Source: Lactobacillus xujianguonis
GTDB lineage: Bacteria > Bacillota > Bacilli > Lactobacillales > Lactobacillaceae
NCBI RefSeq assembly: GCF_004009905.1
Contig: NZ_ML136883.1
Span: forward strand, 1-64,000
Direction: 5' to 3'
Length of the DNA: 64,000 bases
Shown: positions 19,216-28,113 of the stretch, piece by piece
How the letters are laid out: each line of letters starts with the position of its first letter
How positions within the stretch are numbered: the first letter of the stretch is position 1
The notes under the pieces: model-generated
What the model saw: only the letters and a program-made list of their open reading frames with translations
Databases searched by the model: none
Told to the model about the DNA's origin: nothing
Position numbers and translations under genes: made by a program

Positions 19216-20181
19216 TTATTTAACTTGATTTAAAATCTTGCCATCAACTAAATATGAACTAATATTCTTAGCTGCTTCTTTAGTTAAATCAAAGCGAGCT
19301 TTATGCGTTGCTGCGCCAACGTGTGGAGTCATAATTACATTATCTAAAGCTGTCAACCGCTCGTCTGGTTCAGTTTCATCCTCAAAGACATCTAAACCTG
19401 CGCCTGCAATTTCACCACTCTTTAAAGCTTGAACTAAGGCTGTTTGTTCAACTAATGATCCACGAGCAACATTAATTAAACAAGCCGTTTCTTTCATTTG
19501 CTTTAAGGCTGCAGCATCGATAACCTGTTTAGTTTCATCTGTTGCGGGAGCATGCAAAGTTAAATAATCACTTTCTTTAAGCAATGTTGGTAAATCAACA
19601 TATTCAGCGCCAAGATCTTTTTCGATTTCAGCAGAAACTTGTGAACGATTGTGGTAAATAACTTTCATCCCAAGCATTTGTCCAAACTTGGCAACCATTT
19701 GACCAATTTTACCCATGCCTAAAATTCCCAAAGTCTTGCCTTCAATGGTATAGCCTTGGTTATCATATTCATTCATGTTTAAAAAGACACCTTCACGCAT
19801 TGTATGATCATAAAAGTGCAACCGACGAGCACAGGCTAAGATCATAGCCAAAGCTAATTCAGCAGTTGGTCTAGCAACACTAACTGGACAATTAGTGACT
19901 ACAATGCCTTTTTCTTTAGCATAGTCAAGATCGATTCGGTCAAAACCAACACCATAAGTAGAAATAATCTTTAAGTTCTTAGCATGATCTAAAATGGTAT
20001 GATCAATTGGCATTTTGGCAACAATTAAGCCTTCATAATCACCAATGTGATCAATTACCCATTCTCGGTCATCTTCCATCCGATGTCCTACTGGTCCAAC
20101 AGTAACATCACATTTTTCCTTTAAATCAGCCAAAGCGTCTTCTCTTAAGCCACCTAGTATTAGAATTTTTGCTTTATTCAT
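19216..20181 (-). CDS. D-isomer-specific 2-hydroxyacid dehydrogenase
   Basis: This 321-residue NAD-dependent oxidoreductase belongs to the D-2-hydroxyacid dehydrogenase family (glyoxylate/hydroxypyruvate or phosphoglycerate dehydrogenase-like). The nucleotide motif GILGMGKIGQMVAKF is near residues 148-162. The catalytic Arg is in NVARGSLVE, Glu in the DVFEDETEP region and His in MTPHVGAATHKAR. It is distinct from D-lactate dehydrogenase by its length and sequence. It stands alone, with a terminator on its 3' side. Substrate is not predictable. Confidence 0.9.
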   Translation of the reverse strand: MNKAKILILGGLREDALADLKEKCDVTVGPVGHRMEDDREWVIDHIGDYEGLIVAKMPIDHTILDHAKNLKIISTYGVGFDRIDLDYAKEKGIVVTNCPVSVARPTAELALAMILACARRLHFYDHTMREGVFLNMNEYDNQGYTIEGKTLGILGMGKIGQMVAKFGQMLGMKVIYHNRSQVSAEIEKDLGAEYVDLPTLLKESDYLTLHAPATDETKQVIDAAALKQMKETACLINVARGSLVEQTALVQALKSGEIAGAGLDVFEDETEPDERLTALDNVIMTPHVGAATHKARFDLTKEAAKNISSYLVDGKILNQVK

Positions 20182-20243
20182 ATAAATTCCTTCTTATCAA
20201 ATATACTCTTATCATATGAAGTATACTATTTTTGATCACAAAA

Positions 20244-21053
20244 TCATAATATCTTGTCAATTGCTTGGGCTACCCCATTATGATCACAGTCAGCTGTAAT
20301 TAGATCGGCATTTTCCTTCGTAACTGCTACGGCATTACCCATTGCTACACCTAGACCAGCAAATTTAATCATTGCCAGATCATTAGCTTCGTCGCCCAGA
20401 GCCATGACATTTTCAGGATTAATCTTCAAATAATCACATAATACTTTCAAGCCACTCCCCTTGTCGACGCCTTTTGCTGTAGCTTCATAGTAGAAGGGCT
20501 CTGTTTTAGAAAAAGTAACTTGATCTGCAACAGTCTTAAACAAAGGATCTTTAATCTTTTCGTCTAAATAATCAGGATCATCAATATACATGCATTTAAT
20601 GATCGGAATTTGTTGCATCTCTTCAGGGGTTCGATAAGAAACTTCCAACTTAACAATTCTTGAATTATAAATCGTATAATGGCCCAAATCACGATTAGCC
20701 GTGTAAAGTCGATCCAGGCCAACTGCATGAAAATGCAACTTCAATTTTCTGGCAATTGCGTCTAAATCAACATAATCAGCGTACTCAAGTCCTTTTTTAA
20801 ATAAAACATCCCCTTGAGTCGATTCAACAACAGCCCCATTAAAGCTCACCACATATTGATCAGCTTGATTATTTAAGCCTAATTCATCCAAATATTGTTG
20901 TGCACCTGAAAGTGGTCTACCAGTACAAATTACTATCTTTTTACCACCTTGTTGAGCTCGTAAAATACTATTCTTAACTTCAGTTGTTATTTCCTTTTTG
21001 GAATTTACTAAAGTTCCATCAATATCAATTGCAATCAGTTTTATTTCTTTCAT
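20244..21053 (-). CDS. Cof-type HAD phosphatase
   Basis: This protein of about 269 residues is a HAD hydrolase of the Cof / sugar-phosphatase subfamily. Motif I DIDGTLV with the nucleophile Asp is near the N-terminus, motif II is CTGRPLSGA and the C-terminal motif LGDEANDLAMI supplies the metal-binding acidic residues, with a C2 cap between. Substrates are usually sugar phosphates or FMN/PLP. The start is uncertain: ATG at 21053 is preferred, but another in-frame ATG at 21065 directly abuts the terminator of the upstream aldo/keto reductase gene. Confidence 0.88.
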   Translation of the reverse strand: MKEIKLIAIDIDGTLVNSKKEITTEVKNSILRAQQGGKKIVICTGRPLSGAQQYLDELGLNNQADQYVVSFNGAVVESTQGDVLFKKGLEYADYVDLDAIARKLKLHFHAVGLDRLYTANRDLGHYTIYNSRIVKLEVSYRTPEEMQQIPIIKCMYIDDPDYLDEKIKDPLFKTVADQVTFSKTEPFYYEATAKGVDKGSGLKVLCDYLKINPENVMALGDEANDLAMIKFAGLGVAMGNAVAVTKENADLITADCDHNGVAQAIDKIL

Positions 21054-21064
21054 TATTTTTCCCA

Positions 21065-21094
21065 TAAAAAAACATCATCGTGGTTGATGATGCT
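21065..21094 (-). terminator. Terminator after the broken aldo/keto reductase
   Basis: CATCATC-AACCAC-GATGATG followed by TTTTTTT on the minus strand. It lies right in front of the HAD gene start, so HAD expression needs readthrough or an unseen promoter. Confidence 0.75.
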
Positions 21095-21907
21095 TAAAAC
21101 TTAAGTTGTTTAAGTTTCTTCATATCTTCATCGCTAATTTCAAAATCTAATTGGCGATTCTCTTTCATTTCGTCCAGGATATCAGTCTTAGGTAAAACTA
21201 CGCAACCTAATTGGCAATCATAACGAAGCATCAATTGCGCTACTGAAACTTGATATTTCTTAGCGTATTTTTTTAATGTTTCATTATCAAATAGACGGCC
21301 ATGAGCTAATGGAGAATAAGCTTCAATGATAATGTCTTTACTTTGACAATACTTAATTAATTCTTCAGGAGTATTACCAATATTAACACCAATCTGATTC
21401 ACCGCTGGTTTAATCGTACCGTTTTCTAGAATATTATTTACATCTTCGATTAAAAAGTTAGAAACTCCAATCGCTCTAACTTTACCAGCCTTAACTGCTT
21501 CTTCCATCGCACGCCAATTCTCGAGATTACCTTCAAAATGTCGATCTTCAACCCGATTTACTTCAATCCAAGGCTGAGGAGAATGAATCAACAATAAGTA
21601 TATAATCAAGACTAAATCTGTCTAATGCGTCATCAATCGCTTTAACAGTACCATTGTAATCCTTAACTGCTGTAGGAATCTTTGTCGTTAGAAAAATGTC
21701 GCTGCGTTCCACATCGGCATTCCAAATTCCCTTACCAACACCTAATTCATTACCATAATCTTTTGCAGTATCAAAACCGCGATAATCTACTGAAATAGCT
21801 CGCTGAACTACTTTTTTTACATTGTCGTTATTAATTAACCAAGTTCCCATTTGAACCCGTGGAATCTCGACTTCATTATTTAAAGTTAGCACTGAATCTG
21901 AATACAT
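21094..21907 (-). pseudogene. Aldo/keto reductase, frameshifted
   Basis: The two halves of one aldo/keto reductase (2,5-diketo-gluconate reductase type) lie in different frames. The 5' part has the catalytic Asp and Tyr in FDTAKDYGNELGVGKGI and a lysine in LTTKIP; the 3' part starts with LLIHSPQPW and holds VRAIGVSNF, PAVNQI, EAYSPLAHG and VVLPKTD. They join near 21598-21606, where the expected DYIDLLLIHSP reading needs two more bases. As read, the gene gives a truncated product. The start ATG at 21907 has GAGGTG upstream. A sequencing error is possible but a two-base loss is less typical of one. Confidence 0.88.
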
Positions 21908-22097
21908 AAACGTCACCTCGCATTTTTGAAATGTCTCTGGTGATTCTTAATTCCTATTTGAATATAGTTTTTCGCCACAATTTATAGTCATATGCCGTTA
22001 CATCAACTATATTCTATCAATAGTTTACCGCTCTCAATTCATAGTGCAAATTATTTTTGAAAGGTTGCTATTTTATAAAGTCCCTTAGTATCAAGGC

Positions 22098-22120
22098 TTC
22101 TAGCCTTTTTTGCTAAAATA
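22098..22120 (+). terminator. Small terminator-like hairpin
   Basis: AAGGCT-TCT-AGCCTT followed by a T run. No plus-strand gene upstream explains it; it could end a short RNA or be chance. Confidence 0.4.
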
Positions 22121-22157
22121 TGTTGTCTTATATCCTATACGGAAAATAGTTTTAAAA

Positions 22158-22200
22158 GCAAAAAAAGAAAGGGCTGACTTTCTCACTTGTCAACTCTTTC
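22158..22200 (-). terminator. Probable terminator of the lipoprotein-coaBC transcript
   Basis: On the minus strand GAAAGAGTTGAC, a 10-nt loop and GTCAGCCCTTTC pair with one mismatch and are followed by TTTTTTT. It lies about 165 bp past the coaBC stop. Confidence 0.7.
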
Positions 22201-22364
22201 CCTTCAGTCTCTTAATTCCCATACATTTATCTTACCTGTTTTTAGTAAGATAACAAGAGCTAATTTTGTGTCGTGTATAGGTTTAGTTATTTATTATCAT
22301 CAATCAATTAGATTAGCCTTCAGGAAAACTATTTTATTATTCCACTTGTTATATTACAAATATG

Positions 22365-23540
22365 TTACAAATCACTCAGCAATTCCGAGACTAATTTCTG
22401 AGCTATTTCGGTTTTAGTCATTCTAGGCCAAGTTGTGTTTTTGCGCTTTTGACTCAAAATTATGACTTGATCTTCATCGCTACCAAAGACACCTTTGGAA
22501 ACATCATTAGCAACGATATAGTCAGCGCCCTTTGCCTTCAATTTCTTTTGCGCATTAGTCAATAAATCCTGCGTTTCTGCAGCAAACCCGATTACTATTT
22601 GACCTTCCTTTTTCAACTGACTAACTTTTTGAAGAATATCATTTGTTTTCACTAAGGCTAAATCTAATTTAGTTTGACCAGACTTTTTCTTTATTTTCTC
22701 AGCACTAGGCTTTTCACTCCGCCAATCTGCTACCGCAGCCGCCATAATTAAGGCATCCATCTTAGGGAAAGCATTTAGCACTGCCTTTTCCATTTCCTCA
22801 CTGGTTTCAACCGAAACTAGTTTAACGCCGCTCGGCAACTGGACAGTAATATGACCATAAATTAACGTAACTTCTGCTCCTTGATCGCGGGCAGCCTCAG
22901 CAAGCGCAATCCCCATTTTGCCACTGGAGCGATTTCCAATATAGCGAACTGGATCAATTGGTTCACTTGTACCTCCAGCAGTAACTAGAACCTTTTTCCC
23001 AGCTAGCTTTGATGAAAAGTTGGTCTTCACCCACGCTAAAATTTCTTGTGGCTCAGGCATGCGCCCTTTACCAGCATAGCCTTCGGCAAGCATCCCAACC
23101 GCTGGTGACATAATTCTGACTCCATCTTTTTGTAGCTGCGTCAAATTGCGCTGTACAGCAGGATTAAACCACATTTGATCATTCATAGCCGGTACTACGA
23201 GTTTTTGCGCTCCGGTTGCTAAAATCGTTGTACTAGCTGCATCATCTGCAATCCCTAAACTCATCTTGGCAATAAAGTCAGCGGTTGCTGGCACGACTAA
23301 AGCTAGTTCTGTCCATTGTGCTAAGTGAACATGGGGAATCGTGGCCTCGTTTTCTTTAGTCCAAAGATCATCTAAAACAGGAGCCTTGGTTAAAGCTGCT
23401 AAAGTATTGCTCGTAACCAATTTTTCCGCGTTCTTGGTCATGACTACTCTGACCTGATGGCCTTCTTTTTCTAGTCCGCGAACTACCTCAATTGCCTTGT
23501 AGATGGCAATTCCGCCAGTTAAATAAACTGTAATTTTCAT
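22365..23540 (-). CDS. coaBC: Bifunctional phosphopantothenoylcysteine decarboxylase / phosphopantothenate-cysteine ligase
   Basis: This 391-residue enzyme carries out two steps of coenzyme A synthesis. The N-terminal flavoprotein half (CoaC) shows LTGGIAIYKA, the substrate clamp PAMNDQMWFNPAVQRN with the conserved Asn and a Cys-free MLAEGYAGKGRMPEP flap region. The C-terminal half (CoaB) starts at VLVTAGGTSEPIDPVRYIGNRSSGKMG and contains AAAVADWR and KKSGQTKLDLALVKTNDIL. It follows a lipoprotein gene by 7 bp and probably shares its transcript. Confidence 0.95.
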   Translation of the reverse strand: MKITVYLTGGIAIYKAIEVVRGLEKEGHQVRVVMTKNAEKLVTSNTLAALTKAPVLDDLWTKENEATIPHVHLAQWTELALVVPATADFIAKMSLGIADDAASTTILATGAQKLVVPAMNDQMWFNPAVQRNLTQLQKDGVRIMSPAVGMLAEGYAGKGRMPEPQEILAWVKTNFSSKLAGKKVLVTAGGTSEPIDPVRYIGNRSSGKMGIALAEAARDQGAEVTLIYGHITVQLPSGVKLVSVETSEEMEKAVLNAFPKMDALIMAAAVADWRSEKPSAEKIKKKSGQTKLDLALVKTNDILQKVSQLKKEGQIVIGFAAETQDLLTNAQKKLKAKGADYIVANDVSKGVFGSDEDQVIILSQKRKNTTWPRMTKTEIAQKLVSELLSDL

Positions 23541-23547
23541 TTCAACC

Positions 23548-24153
23548 CTACTTTTTTAAGTTAATTATTCTTTGAAATTCCTTATTCAAATCCTTATCTG
23601 AGTTTTGATGTACTACTAGTGGATTAACATTCTTGCTTTCATCAATTAAAATGACACCTTTACCCCGATGCAAAGTAAATAAATATGTTAGATGCATGCC
23701 ATGTTTTTTAAAATTGTCATTATAGATGGCAACCACGTTATAGTCATATTTGTTTTCGCCCTTGAGACTTAAGCCGATTTTAATTGTCTTTTTACCTAAA
23801 ACAAATCGTCTCTTCTCTAATACTTCTGGATATTTTGCTCCACTAGAAAGCGTCAAAGTTTTGCCTACGTACGGAGTAAACTTCTGTTGCCGTTTAGCGC
23901 TCCACTTCTTCATAAAGGTATTAAGCATCTGCGACTTTTGTTTATTCCAGAGGGTTGAGTTTTTCTTTACTACTTCAGTCTTCTTATGTTTCTTCTTTAA
24001 AACTGGTTTGACCTTTTTTATTTTCCTTTTGGAACTAGTTTGTTTAACTTTTACGGGTTCATTCACATGAATGCCGTCTTTTTCAAAACGCATACTACAC
24101 CCACTTAGAACTAATGCTAAACCAACTACTCCCACTAAAGCTTTTTGATTCAT
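23548..24153 (-). CDS. Lipoprotein with DUF4767-like domain
   Basis: This 201-residue protein has a lipoprotein signal: hydrophobic ALVGVVGLALVLSGCS with the lipidated cysteine at residue 19. A basic linker (residues 35-65) is followed by a domain beginning LWNKQKSQMLNTFMKKWS, the usual start of DUF4767 domains found in lactobacillus lipoproteins. Function is unknown; it should face the outside of the membrane. It is 7 bp upstream of coaBC, an unusual pairing that is probably only positional. Confidence 0.75.
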   Translation of the reverse strand: MNQKALVGVVGLALVLSGCSMRFEKDGIHVNEPVKVKQTSSKRKIKKVKPVLKKKHKKTEVVKKNSTLWNKQKSQMLNTFMKKWSAKRQQKFTPYVGKTLTLSSGAKYPEVLEKRRFVLGKKTIKIGLSLKGENKYDYNVVAIYNDNFKKHGMHLTYLFTLHRGKGVILIDESKNVNPLVVHQNSDKDLNKEFQRIINLKK

Positions 24154-24230
24154 CTTTTTACTCCATTTTTCAAACTACTTCCATTATATCTAACTTATAA
24201 CTAAAAAAATATGAAAATCCTCGTTTGCAT

Positions 24231-24259
24231 TTGACAACGCTTACATAAATAATTATCAT
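24231..24259 (+). promoter_or_regulatory. Promoter of the ROK kinase gene with overlapping cre site
   Basis: TTGACA (24231-24236) and TATCAT (24254-24259) are 17 bp apart. A perfect match to the CcpA consensus TGWNANCGNTNWCA, TGACAACGCTTACA, covers 24232-24245 and so overlaps the -35 box, which predicts repression by glucose. Confidence 0.85.
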
Positions 24260-24264
24260 CTATT

Positions 24265-24281
24265 AAAAAGTATATATTTTT
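24265..24281. promoter_or_regulatory. Putative GntR-type operator before the ROK kinase gene
   Basis: AAAAAGTATATATTTTT is a near-palindrome just downstream of the -10 box. Its complement, AAAAATATATACTTTTT, shares 15 bases with 25202-25216 upstream of the next operon. The regulator is inferred. Confidence 0.5.
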
Positions 24282-24293
24282 AAGGAGCAAATT

Positions 24294-25151
24294 ATGAATT
24301 TAATGGCAATTGATATTGGTGGTACGACAATTAAGCTAGCCTATTGGAAAAATGGCCAGTTAACTAATGAGCATGCGGTTGATACCCCAAAGGATCTAGA
24401 AAGTTTTTATCAAGTATTAACTAAAGAGGTAAATCAAGCAAAAACTGCTATTAATGCAAAAGGAGTTGCTATTTCCTCTCCTGGTGCTGTCGACCAAAAA
24501 ACTGGTATCATCGGCGGAACTAGTGCTCTACCTTATATTCACAACTTTAAAATTCAGGCCGAACTAGAAAAAAGATTTAGTCTTCCAGTCACGCTTGAAA
24601 ATGACGCTAATTGTGCTGCTTTAGGTGAACTAGCTGCTGGTAGTGGACAAGGATGTAATTCCATAGCCTTCTTTGTAATCGGTACTGGTATTGGTGGTGC
24701 AATGATTATGAATCAAAGAATTTGGCATGGTGCACATTTATACGGTGGTGAATTTGGCTATATGATGATTGACAATGATCAGCTGTCTTCTTTAGCCTCA
24801 CCTGTAGCTTCTGCCAAACGCTATAATGAACGAACAGTAAAGAATTTCACTGGCAAAGAGCTATTTGAAGCTGCTGATCAAGGTGATGCCATTGCTGAAG
24901 AAGAACGTGATAAAATGTTACATTCATTGGCTGTCGCTATTTTTAATATCCAACATAGTTTTGATCCAGAAAAAATTGTCTTAGGAGGAGGCATTTCTAA
25001 CAATCCAGAATTATTGCCATTATTAAATAGTGTCTTAGCAAAAATCGTCAAAAAAGTTCCAGCTGCAATTATGCCTGATTTAGCACTCTGTCAATTGAAG
25101 AGTGAAGCTAATTTACGTGGAGCTGTCGCTAATTTCGAACAACAACATTAA
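24294..25151 (+). CDS. ROK-family sugar kinase
   Basis: This 285-residue protein is a ROK kinase. MAIDIGGTTIKLAYW is the N-terminal ATP phosphate-binding loop; LENDANCAALGE and IGTGIGGAMI are ROK signature parts; LGGGIS near residue 228 is the C-terminal phosphate loop. The usual zinc site CxCGxxGC of glucokinases is absent, placing it with the short beta-glucoside / fructokinase-like members. In this setting it could phosphorylate free glucose or a glucoside. It has its own CcpA-controlled promoter and terminator and precedes a GH1-PTS operon. Confidence 0.88.
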   Translation: MNLMAIDIGGTTIKLAYWKNGQLTNEHAVDTPKDLESFYQVLTKEVNQAKTAINAKGVAISSPGAVDQKTGIIGGTSALPYIHNFKIQAELEKRFSLPVTLENDANCAALGELAAGSGQGCNSIAFFVIGTGIGGAMIMNQRIWHGAHLYGGEFGYMMIDNDQLSSLASPVASAKRYNERTVKNFTGKELFEAADQGDAIAEEERDKMLHSLAVAIFNIQHSFDPEKIVLGGGISNNPELLPLLNSVLAKIVKKVPAAIMPDLALCQLKSEANLRGAVANFEQQH

Positions 25152-25163
25152 TAAAAATTTTGA

Positions 25164-25190
25164 TTAAGCCTGATTTTTCAGGCTTTTTTT
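25164..25190 (+). terminator. Terminator after the ROK kinase gene
   Basis: AAGCCTGA-TTTT-TCAGGCTT followed by T residues. Confidence 0.85.
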
Positions 25191-25201
25191 GTTCTCCTAA
25201 T

Positions 25202-25276
25202 AAAAATATATACTTTCACTTTCTTTACAAGTAAAAATATACACTTTTACTTGTAAAGAAAGTGTAAGCGTTTACA
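25202..25276 (+). promoter_or_regulatory. Control region of the GH1-EIIC operon: operator repeats, 20-bp palindrome and cre site
   Basis: AAAAATATATACTTT (25202-25216) is repeated with one difference as AAAAATATACACTTT (25233-25247). A perfect inverted repeat has 20-bp arms at 25217-25236 and 25245-25264 around an 8-bp centre. A possible promoter is TTCACT (25215-25220) and TATACA (25238-25243), spaced 17 bp, so the palindrome would lie on it. TGTAAGCGTTTACA at 25263-25276 fits the cre consensus fully. This suggests a GntR-type or antitermination-like specific control plus CcpA repression. Confidence 0.75.
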
Positions 25277-25291
25277 GAGAGGGAGCAAATA

Positions 25292-26674
25292 ATGACTGAA
25301 AAGCGCAAATTACCTAGCACCTTCTTCTGGGGAAATTCAGTTTCAAGTATACAAACTGAAGGCGCCTGGAATGAAGATGGTAAAGGTCTCTCAGTATATG
25401 ATATTCGCGGATCAACTGCCAATTCGAGTGACTGGCATGTGGCTATTGATGAATATCATCGCTACGATGAAGACCTTGATTTGATTAAAGACATGAACAT
25501 GAACATGTATCGAATTCAAATTTCTTGGTCACGGGTGTGTCCTGATGGAGATGGTGAATTCAACCAAAAAGGAATCGATTTTTACGATCGCCTAATCAAT
25601 GCCATGCTTAAGCGCGGGATTGAGCCAATGGTCTGTCTTTACCACTTCGACATGCCACTAAATTTAGCCAAAAAGTATAACGGATTTATGTCAAGACACG
25701 TCGTTGATGCTTTTGTTAGATTTGGCAAGAAGATGATTGATCATTTCGCTGATCGCGTAAAATATTGGATTGTCTTTAATGAACATAACCTTTATTTCCA
25801 AGACGAAGTCTTCAACATCTCGGGCTATGAACATGGTGATCAGTCTTTAGACGACATGTACACCATCTTTCATCACACAATGCTAGCTCATATTCGGATT
25901 GCTAATTACATCCATCAGCATTACCAAGATGTAAAGATCGGCGGAATGTTAGCCTATCAACAAATCTATCCAGAAACCAGCAAGCCAAGTGATGTTTGGG
26001 CTGCTAAACAAGTGCAAGAGTTTTTAAACTTTAACATTTATGATGCGGATACTGGTCAAGGCTATTCGCCAGAGGTTTTACAATATGTGAAAAATCATCA
26101 CATTCAAATGGACATTACGCAGGAAGACCAAGTAATCATGCAGAAAGCAAGTTGCGATTTTTTGGCTTTCTCCTACTACTCTTCTTGGGTAATTTCAGCT
26201 GAGAAAATTCCAAAGGGCGTAGCGCCAAACCGATATTTGAATCAAGGTGGTGTTCCAAGCAAATATTTGAAAACTAATGACTGGGGTTGGACAATTGATC
26301 CTCTTGGCTTTAAAAATGCCATTATCACAATGTACAATCATTACCACATCCCGATCTTCCCAATCGAAAATGGAATTGGCCTTAAAGAAACCTGGGATGG
26401 AAAACACATGATTGAAGATGATGAGCGCATTGCTTATCATCGCGAGCACATTAAAGCAATGAAAGATGCCATTTTCATTGATGGTGCGCAAGTTCTAGGC
26501 TATCTAGGTTGGGGACTCATCGACATCCCTAGTTCACATGGTGATATGGAGAAAAGATATGGTGCCGTCTATGTTAATAGATCAAACCATGATTTAAAGG
26601 ATTTAAAACGAGTACCGAAGAAATCATTTTATTGGTTCCAAAAGGTACTTAAAGATAATGGAGATGAATTATAA
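25292..26674 (+). CDS. 6-phospho-beta-glucosidase, GH1 (first of three)
   Basis: This 460-residue cytosolic enzyme should cleave phosphorylated beta-glucosides delivered by the PTS. The acid/base Glu164 is in VFNEHNLYF and the nucleophile Glu359 in FPIENGIGL. The phosphate-binding loop near the end, SSHGDMEKRYGAVYV, supports a phospho-substrate. The NEH in place of the usual NEP/NEI is a mild deviation. A strong ribosome site (GAGAGGGAG) is present. The stop overlaps the start of the EIIC gene (TAATG), so the pair is coupled. Confidence 0.92.
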   Translation: MTEKRKLPSTFFWGNSVSSIQTEGAWNEDGKGLSVYDIRGSTANSSDWHVAIDEYHRYDEDLDLIKDMNMNMYRIQISWSRVCPDGDGEFNQKGIDFYDRLINAMLKRGIEPMVCLYHFDMPLNLAKKYNGFMSRHVVDAFVRFGKKMIDHFADRVKYWIVFNEHNLYFQDEVFNISGYEHGDQSLDDMYTIFHHTMLAHIRIANYIHQHYQDVKIGGMLAYQQIYPETSKPSDVWAAKQVQEFLNFNIYDADTGQGYSPEVLQYVKNHHIQMDITQEDQVIMQKASCDFLAFSYYSSWVISAEKIPKGVAPNRYLNQGGVPSKYLKTNDWGWTIDPLGFKNAIITMYNHYHIPIFPIENGIGLKETWDGKHMIEDDERIAYHREHIKAMKDAIFIDGAQVLGYLGWGLIDIPSSHGDMEKRYGAVYVNRSNHDLKDLKRVPKKSFYWFQKVLKDNGDEL

Positions 26675-28098
26675 TGGCTGATCAAAAACAATCAAGCTTC
26701 GGTAAATTCGTTAATGCGAAAATTTTACCGCCAATTATGAAATTCGTTAATACCAAGGCCATTGTGGCCTTACAAAATGGTATGATTTATACTTTACCAT
26801 TCATTATTATTGGTTCTATTTTCTTGATTTTGACCAATATCCCTATTCCAGCAGTTGCAAATGCAATTAATGCTTCTGGTTGGGGCGCTATTTTCAATCA
26901 AGCCTATACTGTTACTTTCAACGTTATGGCTCTTTGGGGTTCAATCGGTATTGCTTATATTTATGTTAAGAATGTAGGCTTCGAACCATTAGCTGGTGGT
27001 TTAACCTCATGTGCTTCATTCTTAATGCTGCAAACTTTATCAATTGCTAACCCACTTAAAGCTGCTTTAACTGGCGGGATCAATAATGGTCAAATGACTG
27101 GTAAAGTGGTCACTGAAAATATTGATAAGTTACCACATGCTTTACAGTCCTTCCTTGAAGCACCTGTTACTGGTGTAATTAACATCACCTGGCTTGGTGG
27201 TGACGGGATGATTGCCGCTATTATTGTTGGTTTAATCGTTGGTTGGGCTTACTCAGCAATGATGAAGAAAGGCTGGACAATTAAGCTTCCTAAGCAAGTT
27301 CCACCTGCAGTTTCTAACCAATTCACTGCGATGATTCCAGCTGGCGTAATTTTGATTGCCACGATGCTTATCTACGGTGCCTTCAATACCTTTGCTCATA
27401 CTGACTACTTACAATGGGTTTACAACACTGTTCAAATTCCTTTGCAAGGTTTATCAGACTCATTTGGTGGTGCCGTTGCGATTGCCTTCTTAGTACCATT
27501 CTTCTGGTTCTTTGGTGTCCACGGTGGTTTAATCGTTGGTTCTTTAGTTGGTTCATTATTACAAGCTAACTCATTTGATAACGCTGAATTATACCGTGCT
27601 GGTAAGTTAACCATTGCTAACGGAGCTCACGTTGTAACTAACGAGTTCTACAACAATTTCATCAACTTAACTGGTTCAGGTATTACTCTTGGTTTGGTTG
27701 TCTTCACAGTTATCGCCGCAAGATCTGCCCAATTGAAATCACTTGGTAAATTGGAATTAGTACCTGGTATCTTTAACATTAACGAACCATTCCTCTTCGG
27801 GATGCCAATCGTTATGAACCCATTCTTAGCAGTTCCATTCTTCTTGACTCCAATTGTAGTTGCTATTTCTACTTACTGCGTCATTAAGTTCGGTATTGTT
27901 CCACCATTAAACGGAATGGCCGCCCCTTGGACTACACCAGCAGTTATTTCCGGATTCTTAATCGGCGGTTGGAAGATGGCCATTTGGCAGGCATGTACCC
28001 TAGTCATTTCAACCTTGATTTACTGGCCATTTGCTAAGAAATACGACAATATTTTGCTTAAACGTGAACAAGCTAATGCTGCCAAAGAAAATAAATAA
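26674..28098 (+). CDS. PTS EIIC, cellobiose/lactose family
   Basis: This 474-residue membrane permease is the sugar-translocating EIIC of a lactose/cellobiose-type PTS. About ten membrane helices are visible; NINEPFLFGMPIVMNPFLAVPF holds the conserved NEP motif, and FFGVHGGLIVGS is typical. No EIIA or EIIB domain is fused, so it needs separate subunits; single EIIB and EIIA genes lie 4 kb away on the other strand (31713-32048, 31320-31691). It begins inside the stop codon of the GH1 gene. Confidence 0.93.
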   Translation: MADQKQSSFGKFVNAKILPPIMKFVNTKAIVALQNGMIYTLPFIIIGSIFLILTNIPIPAVANAINASGWGAIFNQAYTVTFNVMALWGSIGIAYIYVKNVGFEPLAGGLTSCASFLMLQTLSIANPLKAALTGGINNGQMTGKVVTENIDKLPHALQSFLEAPVTGVINITWLGGDGMIAAIIVGLIVGWAYSAMMKKGWTIKLPKQVPPAVSNQFTAMIPAGVILIATMLIYGAFNTFAHTDYLQWVYNTVQIPLQGLSDSFGGAVAIAFLVPFFWFFGVHGGLIVGSLVGSLLQANSFDNAELYRAGKLTIANGAHVVTNEFYNNFINLTGSGITLGLVVFTVIAARSAQLKSLGKLELVPGIFNINEPFLFGMPIVMNPFLAVPFFLTPIVVAISTYCVIKFGIVPPLNGMAAPWTTPAVISGFLIGGWKMAIWQACTLVISTLIYWPFAKKYDNILLKREQANAAKENK

Positions 28099-28113
28099 GC
28101 GAGGTGCTAAACA

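Larger units (their letters stand above)
21908..22364. other. Intergenic region of about 450 bp without a credible gene
   Basis: No protein start with a ribosome site and family resemblance is seen; a 76-codon plus-strand frame (22187-22417) runs into coaBC antisense and has no merit. The region holds two terminator-like hairpins (22098-22120 plus and 22158-22200 minus) and the 5' region of the aldo/keto reductase gene. It may be eroded sequence. Confidence 0.5.

Noticed and set aside
22187-22417. A 76-codon plus-strand frame between the broken aldo/keto reductase and coaBC
   Set aside because: No ribosome site or family resemblance, low-complexity hydrophobic content and overlap with the end of coaBC on the other strand.
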